A DNA stretch of 64,000 nucleotides, taken from assembly GCF_030811475.1 (NCBI RefSeq), contig NZ_JAUSQV010000001.1, positions 3,793,001-3,857,000 on the forward strand. The letters run 5' to 3'. The notes under the pieces were generated by a model. It ran no database searches. It was not told the origin of the DNA and saw only the letters and a program-made list of their open reading frames with translations. The stretch is from Nakamurella flavida. Its GTDB lineage: Bacteria; Actinomycetota; Actinomycetes; Mycobacteriales; Nakamurellaceae. Position numbers and translations under genes: made by a program. This document shows, in pieces, positions 1 to 9,639 of the stretch (within the stretch, counting starts at the first letter, position 1; every line of letters begins with the position of its first letter).

Positions 1-2
1 CC

Positions 3-545
3 CGCACGCAGACCACCACCCGCACCGAGCAGGTCGCCGTCGCCCAGCTGCCCGACCAGCGGGTCGACGACCCGGCCCTGAACCGGGGCACCGAGCAGGT
101 CGTCACCCCCGGGGCGCCCGGCACCGAGACGGTGACCTACGCCGCCACCGTCGTCGACGGCGTGCAGACGGGCGAGCAGGAGGTCGGCCGCACCGTCGAC
201 GTCGCGCCCACCGCCACCGTCATCCACGTCGGGACCAGGTCCACCCTGGAGATGCGGGGCAGCCGGGTCTTCTTCAACGACACCGAGTTCGGGGTCAACT
301 GGGACGGGCTCGCCTACTGCGAGTCCACCAACAACCCGAAGGCCACGTTCTACCCCTCCGGCTACCCGGCGACCTTCGGCCTCTTCCAGTTCGACCTGCC
401 GACCTGGCAGTCGGTCGACGGCGTCGGCAACCCGATGGACGCCTCGCCCGAGGAGCAGCTCATGCGGGCCAAGATGCTCTACCAGAAGCGCGGGCTCGAG
501 CCGTGGCTGTGCGGCTACGCCGCCGCGTCGCCCCCGCCCGCCTGA
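3..545 (+). CDS. G5-domain / lysozyme-like (RpfB-type) cell-wall protein, 5'-truncated
   Basis: Only the last 180 residues are in the window; the frame is open through the left edge. The visible part begins with a G5-like beta domain ([13 protein letters not shown] through [10 protein letters not shown]) followed by a lysozyme-like domain. That domain carries LAYCEST, with Glu directly after Cys as in the catalytic position of resuscitation-promoting factors, then [22 protein letters not shown] and a second Cys in PWLCGY that could pair with the first. Likely a secreted peptidoglycan-cleaving enzyme. It precedes rsmA and ispE, the place of rpfB in mycobacteria (Rv1009-Rv1011). Signal peptide and N-terminal repeats lie outside the window, so RpfB identity is inferred from domain order and synteny. 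Confidence 0.8.
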   Translation, partial: RTQTTTRTEQVAVAQLPDQRVDDPALNRGTEQVVTPGAPGTETVTYAATVVDGVQTGEQEVGRTVDVAPTATVIHVGTRSTLEMRGSRVFFNDTEFGVNWDGLAYCESTNNPKATFYPSGYPATFGLFQFDLPTWQSVDGVGNPMDASPEEQLMRAKMLYQKRGLEPWLCGYAAASPPPA

Positions 546-615
546 TCCGCCACCGGTGGGGACACCGGCGGATCACGGGGACGGGGGAGTGGGCGCGACA
601 TGTGAGGATGGACGG

Positions 616-1527
616 GTGACAGATCTGGTCCCGGGACGCCTGCTGGGCGCCGGCGACATCCGCCGGATGGCGGCGGAGCTGGATCTGCGGCCGACCAAGC
701 AGCTCGGCCAGAACTTCGTCCACGACGGCAACACCGTCCGCCGGATCGTCGCGGCCGCCGGGCTGCGATCCACCGACCACGTGCTCGAGGTCGGCCCGGG
801 TCTGGGGTCGTTGACCCTGGGTCTGCTGGACGCGGCGGCGGCCGTCACCGCGGTGGAGATCGACCCGCGGCTGGCCGGCCTGCTGCCGGCCACCGTGCGC
901 GATCACCACCCGACGCGGGCCGCGGCCCTTCGGGTCGTCGAGGCCGACGCCCTGCAGGTCACCGGCGCCCTGCTGCACCGCACCGGTGACGACCTGCCGG
1001 CCCCGGCCGAGCCCACGGCGCTCGTGGCCAACCTCCCGTACAACATCGCCGTGCCGGTGATCCTGCACCTGCTGGCCGAGCTGCCCACCCTGCGCTCGAT
1101 CATGGTGATGGTGCAGGCCGAGGTGGCCGACCGGCTCGCCGCCGGCCCCGGTTCCCGCACCTACGGCTCGCCCAGCGTGAAGCTGGCCTGGTACGGCACC
1201 GCCAAGCGGGCCGGTTCGGTGCCCCGCGCCATCTTCTGGCCCGTCCCCGGGGTCGATTCCGCGCTGGTCGCGGTGGACGTGCACCCGCACCGCCGGACCG
1301 ACGATCGGGCCGCGGTCTTCGCCGTCGTCGACGCGGCCTTCGCCCAGCGACGCAAGACCCTGCGCTCCGCCCTGTCCGTCTGGGCCGGCTCCGCCCCGAC
1401 CGCCGAACGCATCCTGCGCGCGGCCGATGTCGATCCCGGCGCCCGCGGTGAGACGCTCACCGTCGACGACTACGCCCGCATCGCCCAGGCCCGGGCCGAC
1501 CTCGACGCGTCCGTCGAGACCGAATGA
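616..1527 (+). CDS. rsmA: 16S rRNA dimethyladenosine transferase RsmA (KsgA)
   Basis: Dimethylates the two adjacent adenosines in the 3'-terminal helix of 16S rRNA using S-adenosylmethionine. Motifs: QNFVHD (residues 32-37), SAM-binding [10 protein letters not shown] (56-65) and the catalytic NLPYN (139-143). At 303 residues it has normal family length. The GTG at 616 was chosen because gaggatgg lies just upstream and the protein then begins at the usual family N-terminus; the frame is open further upstream to 556 but that extension is not family-like. The stop overlaps the start of ispE by 4 bases (ATGA), so the two are translationally coupled, downstream of the RpfB-like gene as in other actinobacteria. 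Confidence 0.95.
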   Translation: MTDLVPGRLLGAGDIRRMAAELDLRPTKQLGQNFVHDGNTVRRIVAAAGLRSTDHVLEVGPGLGSLTLGLLDAAAAVTAVEIDPRLAGLLPATVRDHHPTRAAALRVVEADALQVTGALLHRTGDDLPAPAEPTALVANLPYNIAVPVILHLLAELPTLRSIMVMVQAEVADRLAAGPGSRTYGSPSVKLAWYGTAKRAGSVPRAIFWPVPGVDSALVAVDVHPHRRTDDRAAVFAVVDAAFAQRRKTLRSALSVWAGSAPTAERILRAADVDPGARGETLTVDDYARIAQARADLDASVETE

Positions 1528-2447
1528 CCGGGCGGGTGATCGCCCGGTTGGGCGCCCCGGTACGGGTGACCAGCCCGGCGAAGATCAATCTGCACCTGGC
1601 CGTCGGTGACCTGCGGGAGGACGGCTACCACGACCTGGTCACCGTGTTCCACGCCGTCGACCTGATGGACGAGCTCGTCGTCAGCCCGGCCGCCCAGCAC
1701 TCCGTCCGCACCCCCGGGGTCGCCGGGGTCCCGGCGGGCGCACGCAACCTGGCCGGCATGGCCGCGCGGCTGCTGGCCAAGCGGACCGGGCAGGGCGGCC
1801 CGGTCGCCATCGAGATCACCAAGCGCATCCCCGTGGCCGGAGGGATGGCCGGCGGCAGCGCGGACGCAGCCGCCGCCCTGGTCGGCTGTGCCGCCCTCTG
1901 GGGTCTGCCGCCGGGTCGGGACGCGTTGACCGAGATCGCGGCCGAGCTGGGCTCCGACGTCCCGTTCTCGCTGGCCGGTGGCACCGCGGTGGGCACCGGG
2001 CGCGGGGAGCGGCTGGTGCCGGTGCTGTCCCGGGCCACGCTGCACTGGGTGCTGGCCATGGCCGCGGACGGGCTGTCCACCCCGCAGGTGTTCGGCGAGC
2101 TGGACCGGCTGCGTGCCGCGGGCGATCCGCCCCGGGTCGGCGCGGTCGAACCGATGCTGGCCGCGCTGGCCACCGGGGACACCGCCGCGGTCGCCGCGGC
2201 CCTGGCCAACGACCTGCAGGCGGCGGCGTTCTCGTTGCAGCCCGAACTGCGGCGCACCCTGCGCCGCGGGCTCGAGGCCGGGGCGCTGGGTGGGGTGGTG
2301 TCCGGGTCCGGACCCACCGTGGCCCTGCTGTGCACGGATCCGGAGGCCGCCGCCCAGGTGGCCGCGGAGATGGCGGGATCCGGCACCTGCCGGGCGGTCA
2401 AGGTGGCGACCGGGCCCGTACCCGGCGCCCGAGTGGTGGTCCGCTAG
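1524..2447 (+). CDS. ispE: 4-diphosphocytidyl-2-C-methyl-D-erythritol kinase
   Basis: GHMP kinase that phosphorylates CDP-methylerythritol in the MEP isoprenoid pathway. The 307 residues contain the N-terminal PAKINLHL (18-25), the ATP loop [14 protein letters not shown] (106-119), and the late [11 protein letters not shown] segment typical of the family. The ATG overlaps the rsmA stop (ATGA), so it is probably read from the same transcript. Enough start, length and motif evidence exists to call it without similarity searching. Confidence 0.95.
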   Translation: MTGRVIARLGAPVRVTSPAKINLHLAVGDLREDGYHDLVTVFHAVDLMDELVVSPAAQHSVRTPGVAGVPAGARNLAGMAARLLAKRTGQGGPVAIEITKRIPVAGGMAGGSADAAAALVGCAALWGLPPGRDALTEIAAELGSDVPFSLAGGTAVGTGRGERLVPVLSRATLHWVLAMAADGLSTPQVFGELDRLRAAGDPPRVGAVEPMLAALATGDTAAVAAALANDLQAAAFSLQPELRRTLRRGLEAGALGGVVSGSGPTVALLCTDPEAAAQVAAEMAGSGTCRAVKVATGPVPGARVVVR

Positions 2448-2491
2448 ATGGTGGCCTTCCCAGTGGTGAAATCGCGAGTGGTGGGGATCTG

Positions 2492-4363
2492 ATGGTCAAC
2501 CTGGTCAACCTGGAGGCGGTGACCGTCGTGCACGGCGTCCGCCCCGTGCTCGACGGTGTCTCGCTGGGGGTGCAACGCGGCGACCGGATCGGCGTGCTCG
2601 GCCTCAACGGCTCCGGCAAGTCGACCCTGCTCGGCATCCTGGCCGGGCTGCGCCCGCCGGACACCGGCCGGGTCTCCGTGCTCGGCGGCACCACGTTCGC
2701 GGTGGTCGCGCAGGCCTCGGTGACCGGGACGGGCGCGACCGTCCGCGACGCGGTGCTCAGCCGGTTCGGCGAGGCCGAGCACTCCTGGGCCTCCGACAGC
2801 TCCGTCCGCGCGGTGCTCACCGGGCTCGGCCTGGCCGGACTGGGGCTGGACTCCCCGGTGGACTCGCTGTCCGGCGGGGAGCAGCGCCGGGTGGCGCTGG
2901 CCGCCGCGCTGGTCACCGAGGCCGATCTGATGGTGCTCGACGAACCGACCAACCACCTGGACATCGAGGCGGTCGACTGGCTCGCCCAGCACCTGCGGTC
3001 GCGGTCCGGGGCCTGCGTGGTCGTCACCCACGATCGCTGGTTCCTGGACGCGGTGGCCACCACCACCTGGGAGGTCGTCGACGGGCAGGTGCTCATCCGC
3101 GAGGGCGGCTACAGCGACTGGGTCTTCGCCCGCGCGGAGCGGCAGCGGCTGGACCGCGCCGCCGAGGAGCGCCGACGCAACCTGGCCCGCAAGGAGCTGG
3201 CCTGGCTGCGCCGCGGCCCGCCCGCCCGTACGTCCAAGCCGCGGTACCGCATCGAGGCCGCCGAGGCGCTGATCGCCGACGTGCCGCCGGCCCGGGACAC
3301 CGTGGCCCTGCAGGCCTTCGCCCGCCGCCGGCTCGGTCGCGACGTCATCGATCTGGAGAACGTCACCGCGACGGTGACCGCGGCGGACGGCCGGGAGAAG
3401 GTGCTGCTGGACGAGCAGACCTGGCGGGTCGGCCCGGGTGACCGTATCGGTATCGTCGGGGTCAACGGGTCCGGCAAGTCGACCATGCTGCGCATCGCGG
3501 TGGGCATGCGCGAGACGCAGGGCGGCAAGGCCAAGCTCGGCACCACGGTGCGGCTGGGCTACCTCTCGCAGGAGGTCACCGAGCTGCCGCTGGAGGGCCG
3601 GCTCATCGAGGCCATCACCTCGGTGGCGTCGTCGGTCAACCTCGACGGCAAGGACGTCTCGGCCGGGCAGTTGGCCGAACGCTTCGGTTTCAGCGCCGCC
3701 CAGCAGTGGACGCAGGTCAAGAGCCTGTCCGGTGGCGAGCGCCGCCGGCTGCAGCTGCTCCGGGTGCTCATGTCCGAGCCGAACGTGCTCGTCCTCGACG
3801 AACCGACCAACGACCTGGACACCGACACGCTGGCCGCCCTGGAGGACCTGCTCGACAGCTGGCCGGGCACCCTGCTGGTGGTCAGTCACGACCGGTACCT
3901 CATCGAGCGGGTCACCGACACGGTGATCGGGCTGCTCGGCGACGGCACCATCTCCCAGCTCGTGCGTGGCGTCCCGGAGTACCTGGAACGGCGGGAGGCG
4001 GCCATCGCGGCCGAGCAGACCGAACGCACCGACCAGGCCGCCCAGAACAAGCAGGACCGGCAGGCCGCCAAGGCCTCTGCCGCCTCAGCCGCCCCCTCGG
4101 CTGCCGCCGTGGCTCCGGCGGCCGCGGCATCCGCGGGGCCGTCGGCCACCGAGACCCGCGCGCTGCGCAAGGACCTGCAGCGGCTCGAACGGTCCCTGGA
4201 GTCGTTGCGGCGCAAGGAGACGCAGCTGCACGGCAAGCTGGCCGACGTCGGTGGCGACTTCGCCGCCGCGGCAGCGCTGGACGCTGAGCTGCGTCAGGTC
4301 GGGAGCGAGCGCGACACCGTCGAGGAGCAGTGGTTGGAGCTGGCCGAGCAGCTGGAGAGCTGA
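2492..4363 (+). CDS. ABC-F family ATP-binding protein (Uup/EttA type)
   Basis: A 623-residue protein with two ABC ATPase cassettes and no membrane segment, as in ABC-F translation factors. Cassette 1 has GLNGSGKST (37-45) and LSGGEQRR; cassette 2 has GVNGSGKST (near 323-331) and LSGGERRR. Both have LDEPTN Walker B regions. After the second cassette comes an Ala-rich linker and a charged helical tail (TRALRKDLQRLERSLESLRR) that should form the coiled coil seen in Uup-like members. ATG 2492 was chosen over the open frame reaching back to 2330 because the upstream part overlaps ispE and reads as shadow. Probable role: ribosome-associated ATPase; a resistance function cannot be excluded or supported from sequence. 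Confidence 0.9.
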   Translation: MVNLVNLEAVTVVHGVRPVLDGVSLGVQRGDRIGVLGLNGSGKSTLLGILAGLRPPDTGRVSVLGGTTFAVVAQASVTGTGATVRDAVLSRFGEAEHSWASDSSVRAVLTGLGLAGLGLDSPVDSLSGGEQRRVALAAALVTEADLMVLDEPTNHLDIEAVDWLAQHLRSRSGACVVVTHDRWFLDAVATTTWEVVDGQVLIREGGYSDWVFARAERQRLDRAAEERRRNLARKELAWLRRGPPARTSKPRYRIEAAEALIADVPPARDTVALQAFARRRLGRDVIDLENVTATVTAADGREKVLLDEQTWRVGPGDRIGIVGVNGSGKSTMLRIAVGMRETQGGKAKLGTTVRLGYLSQEVTELPLEGRLIEAITSVASSVNLDGKDVSAGQLAERFGFSAAQQWTQVKSLSGGERRRLQLLRVLMSEPNVLVLDEPTNDLDTDTLAALEDLLDSWPGTLLVVSHDRYLIERVTDTVIGLLGDGTISQLVRGVPEYLERREAAIAAEQTERTDQAAQNKQDRQAAKASAASAAPSAAAVAPAAAASAGPSATETRALRKDLQRLERSLESLRRKETQLHGKLADVGGDFAAAAALDAELRQVGSERDTVEEQWLELAEQLES

Positions 4364-4407
4364 CCTGCGCAGGTGTTCCTGTGCCGGCTCGAGCCGCTGC
4401 CGGCCGC

Positions 4408-5145
4408 TCAGCGCAGGAAGCCGACGACCATGGCGGCGAACGAGTCCGGGTCGGACAGGTGCCCGCGCCGGGCGTCGGGCAGGTCGGTACGGGTGGACGG
4501 GACGATCGCGGTCTCCAGCAGATCGAGCAGGGCGCGGTCGCCCGCCTTGGCCACGCCGGTGCCGATGATGAACGTCGGTGCGGTCACCCGGGACAGCCGG
4601 CCCCACCAGGCGGCGTCGGCCTGGGCCAGCTGGTCCAGCGCGGCCCGGGCCCGGGCGAAGCCACCGATGTTCTCCCGCAGCCGGCCGCGGCGCAGCGTGG
4701 TCAGCGCGCCGCTCACCGCCATGGCCGGGGGCATCCGGGCGCGCACCGGGGGGCCGGAGCGGGGCGGCAGGGTCGGGTCCTCCAGGACGAGCCCGCTCAC
4801 CTGCTCCGGGTGGGTGGCGGCCAGGCTGACCGCCAGGTATCCGCCGAACCCGTGCCCGACCAGGTCGATTGGGTCGGTGGGTTCGGGCGCCACGTGCAGG
4901 ACGACCTCGTGCAGGTGGTGCACCTGCTCGGCCAGGCCCTCCACCGCGTCGCTGTGACCGGCGCCGGGCAGGTCGATGGCCACCACCTCGCGACCGGCCG
5001 CCACCACCTCGGCCGTCATGTGCTCCCAGGACGCGGCCGAGGAGCCGAGGTCGTGCAGCATCAGGATCGGCCGGCCGGTCCCGTTGGAGTGGACCCGGAC
5101 TTCCTTCTCGTCGATGAGCAGGTCGTGGATCGCGCTGAACACCAT
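4408..5145 (-). CDS. Alpha/beta-hydrolase fold protein with Gly at the nucleophile position
   Basis: A 245-residue soluble alpha/beta-hydrolase fold protein. The oxyanion region HDLGSS (31-36), strand AIDLPGAGHSD (57-66) and a late His (RRGHLSD) fit the fold. The nucleophile elbow reads GHGFGG (97-102) where active members have G-x-S-x-G: residue 99 is Gly (codon GGG, complement of 4849-4851). Unless another residue substitutes, it should not act as a classical serine hydrolase. It is downstream of the PfkB kinase on the same strand (125 bp gap) and convergent with the ABC-F gene. Substrate unknown. Confidence 0.8.
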   Translation of the reverse strand: MVFSAIHDLLIDEKEVRVHSNGTGRPILMLHDLGSSAASWEHMTAEVVAAGREVVAIDLPGAGHSDAVEGLAEQVHHLHEVVLHVAPEPTDPIDLVGHGFGGYLAVSLAATHPEQVSGLVLEDPTLPPRSGPPVRARMPPAMAVSGALTTLRRGRLRENIGGFARARAALDQLAQADAAWWGRLSRVTAPTFIIGTGVAKAGDRALLDLLETAIVPSTRTDLPDARRGHLSDPDSFAAMVVGFLR

Positions 5146-5270
5146 CCGGGCATCGTGCCCCGCCGGTGGGTTTCCCGCACCCGGACGCGGACGCTCCGTG
5201 ATCCGGCGCAGGTCACGACGGCGCCGGGCCGTGCCCGGTGGCGCCTGCGACGGGGGGTGAGCCCCGGGCG

Positions 5271-6170
5271 TCAGGCCGTGCGGGCGGCCAGCTCGTCGAT
5301 CTGCGCACGCAGCGGCGCGCAGTCGCCCGCGCCGGGCAGGGTGGTGGCCAGCGCCCCGGCCACACAGGCCCAGGCGACGGCGTCCGCCGGCTCCCGGCCG
5401 GCGGTCCAGGCGGCGGCCAGCGCGCCGGCGAAGGTGTCCCCGGCTCCGGTGGTGTCCACCGGGGTGACCCTCGGTGCGGGCACGGTGACCACCCCGCCGT
5501 CCGGGCCGCGGTAGCGGGCACCGCGACCGCCCAGGGTGGTGACCAGGTGGGGGACGGCGTCCAGCACGGCCGGGCCGAGGGCCGCCGCCTCGCCCTCGTT
5601 GACCACCAGCACGGTCAGCGCGGCGACCAGTTCGGCCGGCAGCTCCTGCACCGGGGAGGGGTTGAGCAGCACCGGTACCCCGTGGGCCGCCGCGTGGGTG
5701 GCTCCGGCCACCATCAGCTCCATCGGGACTTCGAGCTGGCCGACCAGGATGCCGGCACCGGCGATGGCGTCGAGGTCGGCGGCGGCCAGGTCGCCGAACA
5801 GGGCGTTGGCCGCGGGGACCACCACGATGGAGTTCTCCGCGGTGTCGTCCAACCAGATCAGCGCCGTGCCGCAGGGCCCCTCCACCTGCCGCAGGAAGGT
5901 GGTGCCGACCCCGGCCCGCTCCAGGGCGCCGACCAGGGTGTCGGTGTACCCGTCGGTGCCGACGGTGCCGATGAACTCGACGGCGGTGTCGCCGCCGGCG
6001 GCGCGGGCGGCGGCCACGGCCTGGTTGTGCCCCTTGCCGCCGGTTCCGGTGGTCAGGGTCCGCCCGAGGACGGTCTCCCCGGGGGCGGGCAGGTGCGGGG
6101 TGGTGGCCGTCAGATCGATGCTGATGCTGCCGAGGACGATGACCGAAGGGGTGCTCACGGCAGGCATCAT
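5271..6170 (-). CDS. PfkB-family sugar kinase, ribokinase-like
   Basis: A 299-residue PfkB kinase. Signature 1 is GGKGHNQAVAAAR (44-56) and signature 2 is DTTGAGDTFAGAL (239-251), whose Asp 245 is the catalytic base. The N-terminal GSISIDLTA matches the ribokinase branch, so phosphorylation of ribose or a similar furanose is the best guess; the GKGHNQA signature has His where ribokinases usually have Ala, so the substrate is not certain. No ribose transport genes adjoin it. Divergent from the acyl-AMP ligase at 6257. Alternative starts are ATG 6167 and GTG 6158. Confidence 0.8.
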   Translation of the reverse strand: MMPAVSTPSVIVLGSISIDLTATTPHLPAPGETVLGRTLTTGTGGKGHNQAVAAARAAGGDTAVEFIGTVGTDGYTDTLVGALERAGVGTTFLRQVEGPCGTALIWLDDTAENSIVVVPAANALFGDLAAADLDAIAGAGILVGQLEVPMELMVAGATHAAAHGVPVLLNPSPVQELPAELVAALTVLVVNEGEAAALGPAVLDAVPHLVTTLGGRGARYRGPDGGVVTVPAPRVTPVDTTGAGDTFAGALAAAWTAGREPADAVAWACVAGALATTLPGAGDCAPLRAQIDELAARTA

Positions 6171-6256
6171 GCCTGCTGCGGACGTCCGGTGCCCATGCGT
6201 CGCCGGCGCCGGACCGACGGGCCCGATCCCAGGACACGGTGACCTACGGTGGTCCG

Positions 6257-7918
6257 ATGAGCGCCTTCACCGACGCGTTGATCGCCGTTGCCCGGGGTAC
6301 CGCCGGGATGACCACCGGGGAACCCCGTGAACCGGTCCGGACCAGCTTCGCCGATCTGCACGCCCGGGCGCGCGTCGGCGCGGGGGCGCTGCGTGACCGC
6401 GGGCTCCGGCCGGGGGACGCGGTGGCGGTCATGGCCGGCGCCCCGGTGCAGGTCGCCCCGGCCGCCCAGGCGGCCTGGCTGGCCGGTGCGTCGGTGACGA
6501 TGCTGCACCAGCCCACCGCCCGCACCGACCTCTCCCGGTTCGCCGTCGAGACCGCCTCGGTCCTGCGGGTCGTCCGGGCGCGGGTGGTGCTGCTCGGTGC
6601 GCCGTTCACCCACCTGCTGCCGATGCTCCTGGAGGCCGGCATCGACGCGGTCACCGTCGACGACCTGCTCTCCGGGCCGGCCCCGGAGGAGCCGTTGCCG
6701 GCGGACCGCCCGGGGGGAATCGGCGAGGAGCTGCCGGCCCTGCTGCAGCTCACCTCGGGGTCGACCGCGACACCCAAGGCCGTGCGCATCACCCACCGCA
6801 ACGTCTGGGCCAACATCGATGCGATGTGCGAGAGCGCGGCCATCGTCCCGGGTCAGGTGATGGTGTCCTGGCTGCCGCTGTTCCACGACATGGGGATGAT
6901 CGGGTTCCTGACCCTGCCGCAGTGCCGCGGGATCGAGGTCGTCCTGGTGACCCCGCAGGATTTCCTGTCCTCGCCGCTGCTGTGGCTCGAGCTGATCGAC
7001 AGGTACCGCGGGACCCTCACCGCCGCACCGAACTTCGCCTACGCGCTGGCCGCGCGGGTGTTGGCCCGGGCCGAGGGTCTCGACCTGTCCTCGTTGCGGT
7101 TCGCGCTGAACGGGGCGGAGCCGATCGACGCCACCGCGGTGCGCGCGTTCCTGGCCGCGGGGGAGCGGTTCGGGCTGCCGTCCACCGCCGTGGTGTGCGC
7201 GTACGGCATGGCCGAGGCGACGCTGGGGGTCTCGTTCCATCCGTGGGGGACCCCGTTGGCCGTCGACACCGTGCTGGCCGCCGATCTGGAGGAGCGCCGG
7301 GTGGCCGTCCCCGTCGAGGCCGGTGACCGGTCGGAGGACGCGGCCACCCGGGCGTTCCCCCTGCTCGGCCCGCCGCTGCGCGGCATCGAGGTCGCCGTGC
7401 TCGGGGAGGGGGGCCGGGTGCTGGGCGACCGGGAGGTCGGCACCCTGCACCTGCGCGGCGAGTCGGTGACCGAGGAGTACCTGACCGTCGACGGACCGGT
7501 GGCCACCCGGGACGCCCGGGGATGGCTGGACACCGGCGATCTCGGGTATCTGGTCGACGGTCGGGTGGTGGTGTGCGGCCGGGTCAAGGACGTGATCATC
7601 ATGGGCGGCCGCAACATCCATCCGACCGACATCGAACGTGTCGCCGGTCAGGTCGACGGGGTGCGTGCCGGGAACGCGGTCGCCGTGCGGTGGACCGCGT
7701 CCGGCGGGCGTGAGTCGTTCGCGGTGGCGGTCGAGTCGCGTGCGGCCGGCGATCCGGCCGAGGTCGAGCGGATCTCCGCCGGCATCCGGTCCGCGGTCAC
7801 CACCGCCATCGGGGCCCGGCCGGCCACCGTCACGGTGCTCCCGGTGGGAAGCCTGCCCAAGACCCCGTCCGGGAAGTTGCGCCGTGCCGCCGCGCGGGAG
7901 CTGATCACCCCGGCCTGA
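6257..7918 (+). CDS. Fatty-acyl-AMP ligase-like adenylate-forming enzyme
   Basis: ANL-superfamily enzyme of 553 residues. AMP-binding P-loop LTSGSTATPKAVRITH lies near 163-178, WLPLFHDMGMIG near 204-215, YGMAEATLG near 316, and the C-terminal Lys in PKTPSGKLRR near 539. The HDMGMIG motif and the SSPLLWLELIDRYRGT...APNFAYALAAR stretch are typical of fatty-acyl-AMP ligases (FadD32-like) rather than acyl-CoA synthetases. Such enzymes hand acyl-adenylates to carrier proteins of PKS or NRPS systems, but none is present in this window. ATG 6257 was preferred; GTG 6239 in frame is an alternative. Confidence 0.8.
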   Translation: MSAFTDALIAVARGTAGMTTGEPREPVRTSFADLHARARVGAGALRDRGLRPGDAVAVMAGAPVQVAPAAQAAWLAGASVTMLHQPTARTDLSRFAVETASVLRVVRARVVLLGAPFTHLLPMLLEAGIDAVTVDDLLSGPAPEEPLPADRPGGIGEELPALLQLTSGSTATPKAVRITHRNVWANIDAMCESAAIVPGQVMVSWLPLFHDMGMIGFLTLPQCRGIEVVLVTPQDFLSSPLLWLELIDRYRGTLTAAPNFAYALAARVLARAEGLDLSSLRFALNGAEPIDATAVRAFLAAGERFGLPSTAVVCAYGMAEATLGVSFHPWGTPLAVDTVLAADLEERRVAVPVEAGDRSEDAATRAFPLLGPPLRGIEVAVLGEGGRVLGDREVGTLHLRGESVTEEYLTVDGPVATRDARGWLDTGDLGYLVDGRVVVCGRVKDVIIMGGRNIHPTDIERVAGQVDGVRAGNAVAVRWTASGGRESFAVAVESRAAGDPAEVERISAGIRSAVTTAIGARPATVTVLPVGSLPKTPSGKLRRAAARELITPA

Positions 7919-7951
7919 GTCGGCCTTTCCCGGGTGCCCCGGACCGCCGGG

Positions 7952-8518
7952 TCAGTGCAGGCGGTTCTGCGTCTCCAGCAGACCGTGTTCGGTCAGCATC
8001 TCCACCGCGTCGGCCGCGCGCTCGAGATCCACGGCCAGGGAAGCCTTCTCGGTGGAGGCGAACCCGCGGAGGACGAAGTCGGCCGGGTCCATCCGCCCCG
8101 GGGGCCGACCGATGCCGAAGCGCACCCGCAGGTAGTCCTTGGTGCCCAGCGAGGCCGAGATGGACCGCAGGCCGTTGTGGCCGCCCTCGCCGCCGCCCTG
8201 CTTGACCCGGATCGTCTCCGCGGCCAGATCCAGTTCGTCGTGCACGACGATGAGCCGGTCGGGGGTGACCGAGTAGAAGCGGACCAGCTTGGCGACCGGG
8301 GGACCGGAGACGTTCATGAACGATCGGGGTACGGCGACCACCAGCCGCTGCCCGCCGAGCCGACCCTCGGCGACGTCACAACCCGTCTTCGACGAGCCCA
8401 GTCGGGACCCGATCCGGTCGGCCAGCACTCCGGCGACCATGGCGCCGACGTTGTGCCGGTGGGTGGCGTAGGCCGGGCCGGGGTTGCCCAGGCCGACCAC
8501 GATCCAGGGGTCGCTCAT
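7952..8518 (-). CDS. pth: Peptidyl-tRNA hydrolase
   Basis: Releases peptides from drop-off peptidyl-tRNA. The 188 residues start with WIVVGLGNPGPAYATHRHNVG; His 22 in RHN is the catalytic-type residue, and VVHDELDL and GGGEGGHNGLRS are the other family signatures. It lies downstream of rplY on the same strand, the usual actinobacterial pairing, but a perfect hairpin at 8577-8609 sits between them, so it may have its own promoter. Convergent with the acyl-AMP ligase gene. Confidence 0.95.
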   Translation of the reverse strand: MSDPWIVVGLGNPGPAYATHRHNVGAMVAGVLADRIGSRLGSSKTGCDVAEGRLGGQRLVVAVPRSFMNVSGPPVAKLVRFYSVTPDRLIVVHDELDLAAETIRVKQGGGEGGHNGLRSISASLGTKDYLRVRFGIGRPPGRMDPADFVLRGFASTEKASLAVDLERAADAVEMLTEHGLLETQNRLH

Positions 8519-8576
8519 CGTCGGCCGTCCTTCGTCGTCGGGTCCGCCCGATCATGACCGGGCGGGGGTGGAACGA

Positions 8577-8609
8577 CAGGAGCCGGCCGGGTGACCCGGC
8601 CGGCTCCTG
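8577..8609 (-). terminator. Perfect 15-bp stem-loop downstream of rplY
   Basis: Arms 8577-8591 and 8595-8609 are exact reverse complements around the 3-base loop tga; the stem is very G+C rich. Without a clear T run it fits actinobacterial L-shaped terminators. It should end most rplY transcripts before pth. Confidence 0.75.
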
Positions 8610-8727
8610 GTGGGCGGACCCGATGGCCCGCGTGGTTCCGTCCTGCCGGGCCCGGCACCTCGTCGAGGTCGAGCCACTGCAGGGTGGTGCTGTCCTGAAG
8701 CCGGGTGGCCGCATGGCCACCGGGAGA

Positions 8728-9405
8728 TCAGGAGTCGGACTTCTCCGCGTCGGCGGCAGCCTGCTCGTCCTCGGGCAGGTCGCGCTCGACACCGAGCTCG
8801 GCCTCGACGGCCTCGGTCTCGGCGGACAGCTCGTCGGCGGTGGGCGCGGCCTGGACGGCGACGACCAGGGCCTCGGGGTCGGTGACCAGGGTGGTGCCGC
8901 CGGTGAGGACGACCGCGCCGGCCAGCACCTGGGTGCCGACGGCCAGACCCTCGACGGAGACCTCGACCGAGTCGGGGATCTCCAGGGCGTCGGCCTCGAG
9001 CGACAGGGTGTTCAGGTCGGTGAGGACCAGGGAACCCGGAGCGGCCTCGCCGGTGACGATGACGGGGACGTCGACGGTGACGCGCTCGCCACGACGGACC
9101 AGGATGAGGTCGATGTGCTCGACGTAGTCGCGCAGCGGGTGCTTGACCACGGACTTCGGCAGCGCGAGGGCCTCGCCGTCCGGGAGGGTCAGGTGCAGCA
9201 CGGTGTTGGCTCCGGCCTTGATGGCGCGGGCGAACTCACGCGCGTTCAGGGCCAGGTGACGGGGATCGGTGCCGTGCCCGTAGAGCACCGCCGGGATCTT
9301 GCCGGCCTTGCGGGCGCGGCGGGCGAAGCCCTTGCCGAACTCGGTGCGGAACTCGGCGACGAGGTGCGAGGAGTCGCTGGAAGCGGCGGACGGGGAAGAG
9401 GACAC
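8728..9405 (-). CDS. rplY: 50S ribosomal protein L25/general stress protein Ctc
   Basis: Binds 5S rRNA in the large subunit. The 225-residue product is the long Ctc form: N-terminal L25 domain (EFRTEFGKGFARRARKAGKIPAVLYGHG, continuing through VKHPLRDYVEHIDLILV) plus the C-terminal beta domain and an acidic tail (ELGVERDLPEDEQ). The GTG at 9405 is supported by AGGAG eight bases upstream; the frame runs open to 9567 but that part is not L25-like. Next to pth as in mycobacteria (Rv1014c-Rv1015c). Confidence 0.93.
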   Translation of the reverse strand: MSSSPSAASSDSSHLVAEFRTEFGKGFARRARKAGKIPAVLYGHGTDPRHLALNAREFARAIKAGANTVLHLTLPDGEALALPKSVVKHPLRDYVEHIDLILVRRGERVTVDVPVIVTGEAAPGSLVLTDLNTLSLEADALEIPDSVEVSVEGLAVGTQVLAGAVVLTGGTTLVTDPEALVVAVQAAPTADELSAETEAVEAELGVERDLPEDEQAAADAEKSDS

Positions 9406-9639
9406 GAGAGGAGCTCCTGGTGCGGATAGCGGTTCGGTACGGGCCGGTGCTGACTGCGGTGGGGTGCTCACCACGACGCGAACGCATACGGGGGCAACGC
9501 CCACCGCGTCGATCACGGGCCGCCGGACCACCGCAGGGGCGGATCCGATGGCCCCTCGCCGAGGCAACCCGAGAAGTCTACCCGGTACCGGGTGCTGCTC
9601 CCGACCGCCGTGGCCCGGCCCGAGCCGGTCGGGGACCGG

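Noticed and set aside
2444..3889. Long minus-strand frame inside the ABC-F gene
   Set aside because: Low-complexity shadow produced by high G+C; the plus-strand protein has all ABC motifs.
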